A DNA stretch of 9,738 nt from Methylococcaceae bacterium (GTDB lineage: Bacteria; Pseudomonadota; Gammaproteobacteria; Methylococcales; Methylomonadaceae), in assembly GCA_013138855.1 (NCBI GenBank), contig WTBX01000122.1:1-9738 (forward strand). Reading direction: 5' to 3'. Of this stretch, positions 8,073-9,738 are shown one piece after another (the stretch's first letter is position 1; every line of letters starts with the position of its first letter). The notes beneath the pieces were generated by a model that worked only from the letters and a program-made list of their open reading frames with translations, searched no databases and had not been told where the DNA came from. Position numbers and translations under genes: made by a program.

Positions 8073-8094
8073 GGAGCCGCGACTTTTAGTCGCG
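8073..8094 (+). repeat. REP-like hairpin unit 1 (GGAG head plus CGCGACT stem)
   Basis: A GGAG tetranucleotide (8073-8076) is followed after one base by a perfect 7-bp stem: CGCGACT (8078-8084), loop TTT, AGTCGCG (8088-8094). The design, a G-rich head and then a palindrome with a T-rich centre, is the same as in the next unit although the stem sequence differs. REP elements handled by RAYT transposases have a similar head-plus-hairpin form. Confidence 0.55.
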
Positions 8095-8095
8095 T

Positions 8096-8123
8096 CGGAG
8101 TCCAATAGCTTTAGCTATTGGCG
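8096..8123 (+). repeat. REP-like hairpin unit 2, left arm of a 28-bp perfect inverted repeat
   Basis: CGGAG (8096-8100) precedes the palindrome CCAATAGCTTTAGCTATTGG (8102-8121), which has 9-bp arms around a TT centre. The whole 28-base unit is exactly reverse-complemented at 8188-8215. The unit can fold on itself or pair with its partner across a 64-base spacer. Confidence 0.85.
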
Positions 8124-8154
8124 TAGATAGTCATAACGAAAGCTTGCGTGTTTT

Positions 8155-8176
8155 ACAATTATCGGTTTTTAATTGT
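8155..8176. repeat. Small AT-rich hairpin in the spacer of the inverted pair
   Basis: ACAATTA (8155-8161) and TAATTGT (8170-8176) form a 7-bp stem around the 8-base loop TCGGTTTT, followed by a T-run. It lies at the apex of the larger inverted-repeat structure. The T-run after the stem gives it some resemblance to a weak terminator, but the stem is almost all A/T. Confidence 0.4.
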
Positions 8177-8187
8177 TTTTTAAAGCT

Positions 8188-8215
8188 CGCCAATAGCTAA
8201 AGCTATTGGACTCCG
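8188..8215 (-). repeat. REP-like hairpin unit 2', right arm of the 28-bp perfect inverted repeat
   Basis: This is the exact reverse complement of 8096-8123. It reads on the minus strand as CGGAG head, then the CCAATAGC/GCTATTGG palindrome. Two REP-type units facing each other at this distance form a REPIN-like doublet. Confidence 0.85.
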
Positions 8216-8236
8216 TCTTAATTTTCATGCCTTTCG

Positions 8237-8266
8237 TGGACATTTTACTTAGATAATGCATAACAT
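8237..8266 (+). promoter_or_regulatory. Candidate promoter of the DUF2339 gene overlapping the element's right end
   Basis: TGGACA (8237-8242, 5 of 6 to the -35 consensus) and TAACAT (8261-8266, 4 of 6 to the -10) are 18 bases apart, about 35 bases before the DUF2339 start. The -35 begins inside the terminal repeat, so the element may contribute to the promoter. The -10 is weak; GATAAT at 8252-8257 is closer to consensus but lacks a well-spaced -35. Confidence 0.3.
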
Positions 8267-8288
8267 CAGTGATTAAAACTACCAACAA

Positions 8289-8294
8289 AAGAGG
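8289..8294 (+). promoter_or_regulatory. Shine-Dalgarno of the DUF2339 gene
   Basis: AAGAGG six bases before the ATG at 8301 is a good ribosome-binding site and supports that start over later methionines such as residue 6. Confidence 0.7.
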
Positions 8295-8300
8295 TTAGCT

Positions 8301-9738
8301 ATGCAGTGGATATTTATGCTTATCGGCGCATTTTTAGGCGCGGTAGTTGATGAAGATTATGCATTAGCGGGTGCTTTTGTAGGCTTTGTCTTTGGGCATT
8401 TCATCAGCGTCCCTAGACGAATTAAAAAGTTAGAATTGCGGCTTGATGACTTACAGCTAGAATTAAATCAACTTAAACATCAAGCAAGCACTAAGACTAA
8501 AGTTGATAAAGTCACAGAGCCTCCTCCGCAAACAGCCGCAGAACCCCCGCCTCAAGAAACAAGCGACGAACACGTCAGTTTTATCAAACCACAAGTTGTG
8601 GAAACGAAAGTAGAAACATCAGAGCAAGATCCTTGGTTTTCCGATAATAAGGAAAAAGAGAAAGAAAAAACTGAGAAAAAAGAACCTAAAGTAGAATTTG
8701 TTGAACCCGAAGCTGTTTATAAAGAGATTGAGCCTACTGCGATTGAAAAACTGTTTCAATTTATCTGGAGTTGGTTCACCGATGGCAATACCTTTGTGCG
8801 TGTCGGCATTGTCATTTTATTTATCGGCGTTTCATTTTTATTAAATTTCGCTATCGACAAAGGCTTTATTCCGATTGAATTACGCCTTGCAGCAGTTTCT
8901 GGGTTTGCGATTTTCTTACTGTCTATCGGCTGGAAACTTAGGGAAAAACGTGTCAGTTATGCACTTTTAATTCAAGGCGGTGGGGTTGGTTTATTATATT
9001 TAACTATTTTCGCCAGTTTCAGCCTTTACAAAGTCCTGCCCGCACCTATAGCCTTTGGATTTTTAGTCATTATCGTGGTTTTATCTGCCATTCTTGCTAT
9101 CCAACAAAACGCCTTGTCCTTAGCTTTATTTGGCGTAATCGGTGGTTTTTTAGCTCCGATACTTACCTCAACTGGCTCGAATAATTACATCGGCTTATTT
9201 AGTTTTTACGCCTTATTAAATGCAGGGATTCTTGCAATTGCTTGGCATAAGGCATGGAAAGTTTTAAACCTAGTCGGATTTTCTTTCACTTTTTCCATCA
9301 GTAGTTTTTGGGGCGCGAGTCGTTATCAGCCCGAAAATTTTTCCACTATTGAGCCATTTTTAATTTTATTCTTTTTATTTTATGTCGGCATCGCCATTCT
9401 TTATGCCAGCCGTAGAGCGGTTAATTTTAAAGATTATGTCGATGGTACCTTGATTTTTGGTACGCCGATTATCGCCTTTGGAATGCAGGCGGCGATTGTG
9501 AGTCATTATGAATATGGTGTTGCTATCAGTGCCTTTGTAACAGGCGCGTTTTATTTAATTTTAGCGCGTTGGTGCTGGAAAAATTTAGGCGAAAATTTAC
9601 GTTTTTTAAGTGAAACGCTTTTATCCGTCTCCGTTATTTTTGCAACCTTAGCAATTCCCTTTGCCGTTGGCGGCGCAACAACTTCTGGAGCTTGGGCAGT
9701 TGAAGCGACTGGCATTTTATGGGTAAGTATTCGACAAG
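8301..9738 (+). CDS. DUF2339 family multi-spanning membrane protein, partial (C-terminus beyond right edge)
   Basis: The frame is open from the ATG to the window edge, with 479 codons visible. DUF2339 (COG5373) proteins are usually around 800-1000 residues with very many membrane helices, so roughly half is seen. Residues 1-37 are two short hydrophobic helices. They are followed by a coiled coil (about 39-60, RRIKKLELRLDDLQLELNQL) and a Pro/Glu/Lys-rich low-complexity cytoplasmic stretch (about 65-145, including a KEKEKEKTEKKE run). From about 160 the protein becomes a continuous array of membrane helices with the family hallmarks WFTDGNTFVRVGIVILFIGV, EKRVSYALLIQGGGVGLLYL and FGVIGGFLAPILTSTGSNN. 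The inner-membrane location is inferred from the helices. The biochemical function of the family is unknown. It is separated from the kinase by the repeat element, so it is probably an independent transcription unit. Confidence 0.9.
   Translation, partial: MQWIFMLIGAFLGAVVDEDYALAGAFVGFVFGHFISVPRRIKKLELRLDDLQLELNQLKHQASTKTKVDKVTEPPPQTAAEPPPQETSDEHVSFIKPQVVETKVETSEQDPWFSDNKEKEKEKTEKKEPKVEFVEPEAVYKEIEPTAIEKLFQFIWSWFTDGNTFVRVGIVILFIGVSFLLNFAIDKGFIPIELRLAAVSGFAIFLLSIGWKLREKRVSYALLIQGGGVGLLYLTIFASFSLYKVLPAPIAFGFLVIIVVLSAILAIQQNALSLALFGVIGGFLAPILTSTGSNNYIGLFSFYALLNAGILAIAWHKAWKVLNLVGFSFTFSISSFWGASRYQPENFSTIEPFLILFFLFYVGIAILYASRRAVNFKDYVDGTLIFGTPIIAFGMQAAIVSHYEYGVAISAFVTGAFYLILARWCWKNLGENLRFLSETLLSVSVIFATLAIPFAVGGATTSGAWAVEATGILWVSIRQ

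Larger units (their letters stand above)
8038..8239. repeat. MITE-like element bounded by 18-bp imperfect terminal inverted repeats
   Basis: The left end, CCACGAAAAGCACGAAAA (8038-8055), and the reverse complement of the right end, CCACGAAAGGCATGAAAA (8222-8239), match at 16 of 18 positions. Allowing one gap, the match extends a few bases further inward. The interior holds no coding frame and is filled with hairpins, including a 28-bp perfect inverted repeat. This fits a small non-autonomous mobile or dispersed repeat. I see no clear target-site duplication in the flanks. Whether it is mobile or repeated elsewhere cannot be judged from one copy. Confidence 0.6.
8005..8300. other. Intergenic region occupied mainly by an inverted-repeat element
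   Basis: No gene is visible in these 296 bases. About 200 of them (8038-8239) form one nested inverted-repeat structure, described separately. The remainder is a short AT-rich tail after the kinase stop and the 5' region of the DUF2339 gene. There is no simple GC-hairpin-plus-T-tract terminator right after the kinase, so the hairpins of the repeat element may serve that role. Confidence 0.6.

Overview
The window is AT-rich chromosomal DNA from a gammaproteobacterium. The grounds are a recognisable proC-yggT-yggU cluster, a GreB-type (not only GreA-type) cleavage factor, a DUF4124 protein, and a BvgS/EvgS-like hybrid kinase. The low GC, the very large periplasmic sensor and the REP-like palindromes would fit Methylococcales or Thiotrichales relatives. 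That placement is an inference from style, not a search result.

Layout. Positions 1-1104 (minus) hold the N-terminal 368 codons of an exported DUF4124/coiled-coil protein that runs off the left edge. An AT-rich gap (1105-1365) follows. Next comes a compact minus-strand operon, proC (3064-2237), yggT (2237-1662) and yggU (1665-1366), whose genes overlap by 1 and 4 bases. A divergent intergenic region (3065-3298) separates it from a plus-strand pair: greB (3299-3808) and, 5 bases later, a 1396-residue hybrid sensor kinase (3814-8004). The 296-base gap after the kinase is mostly filled by an inverted-repeat element (8038-8239). It contains a REPIN-like pair of inverted hairpin repeats with GGAG heads. 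A plus-strand DUF2339 multi-spanning membrane protein (8301 to the right edge, 479 codons visible) ends the window.

How the genes fit together. ProC performs the last step of proline synthesis, and YggT and YggU are its usual gammaproteobacterial companions. GreB rescues backtracked RNA polymerase. The kinase reads periplasmic ligands through one NMT1/THI5-like module and two PBPb (Venus-flytrap) modules. It then relays phosphate His895 to Asp1189 to His1337 and presumably on to a response regulator not encoded here. The pairing of greB with the kinase is only positional.

The most notable items are the three-module sensor architecture without a PAS domain and the nested repeat element at 8038-8239. 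I see no CRISPR array, tRNA or rRNA, prophage, transposase or recognisable defence system. Nothing here proves an undescribed system.
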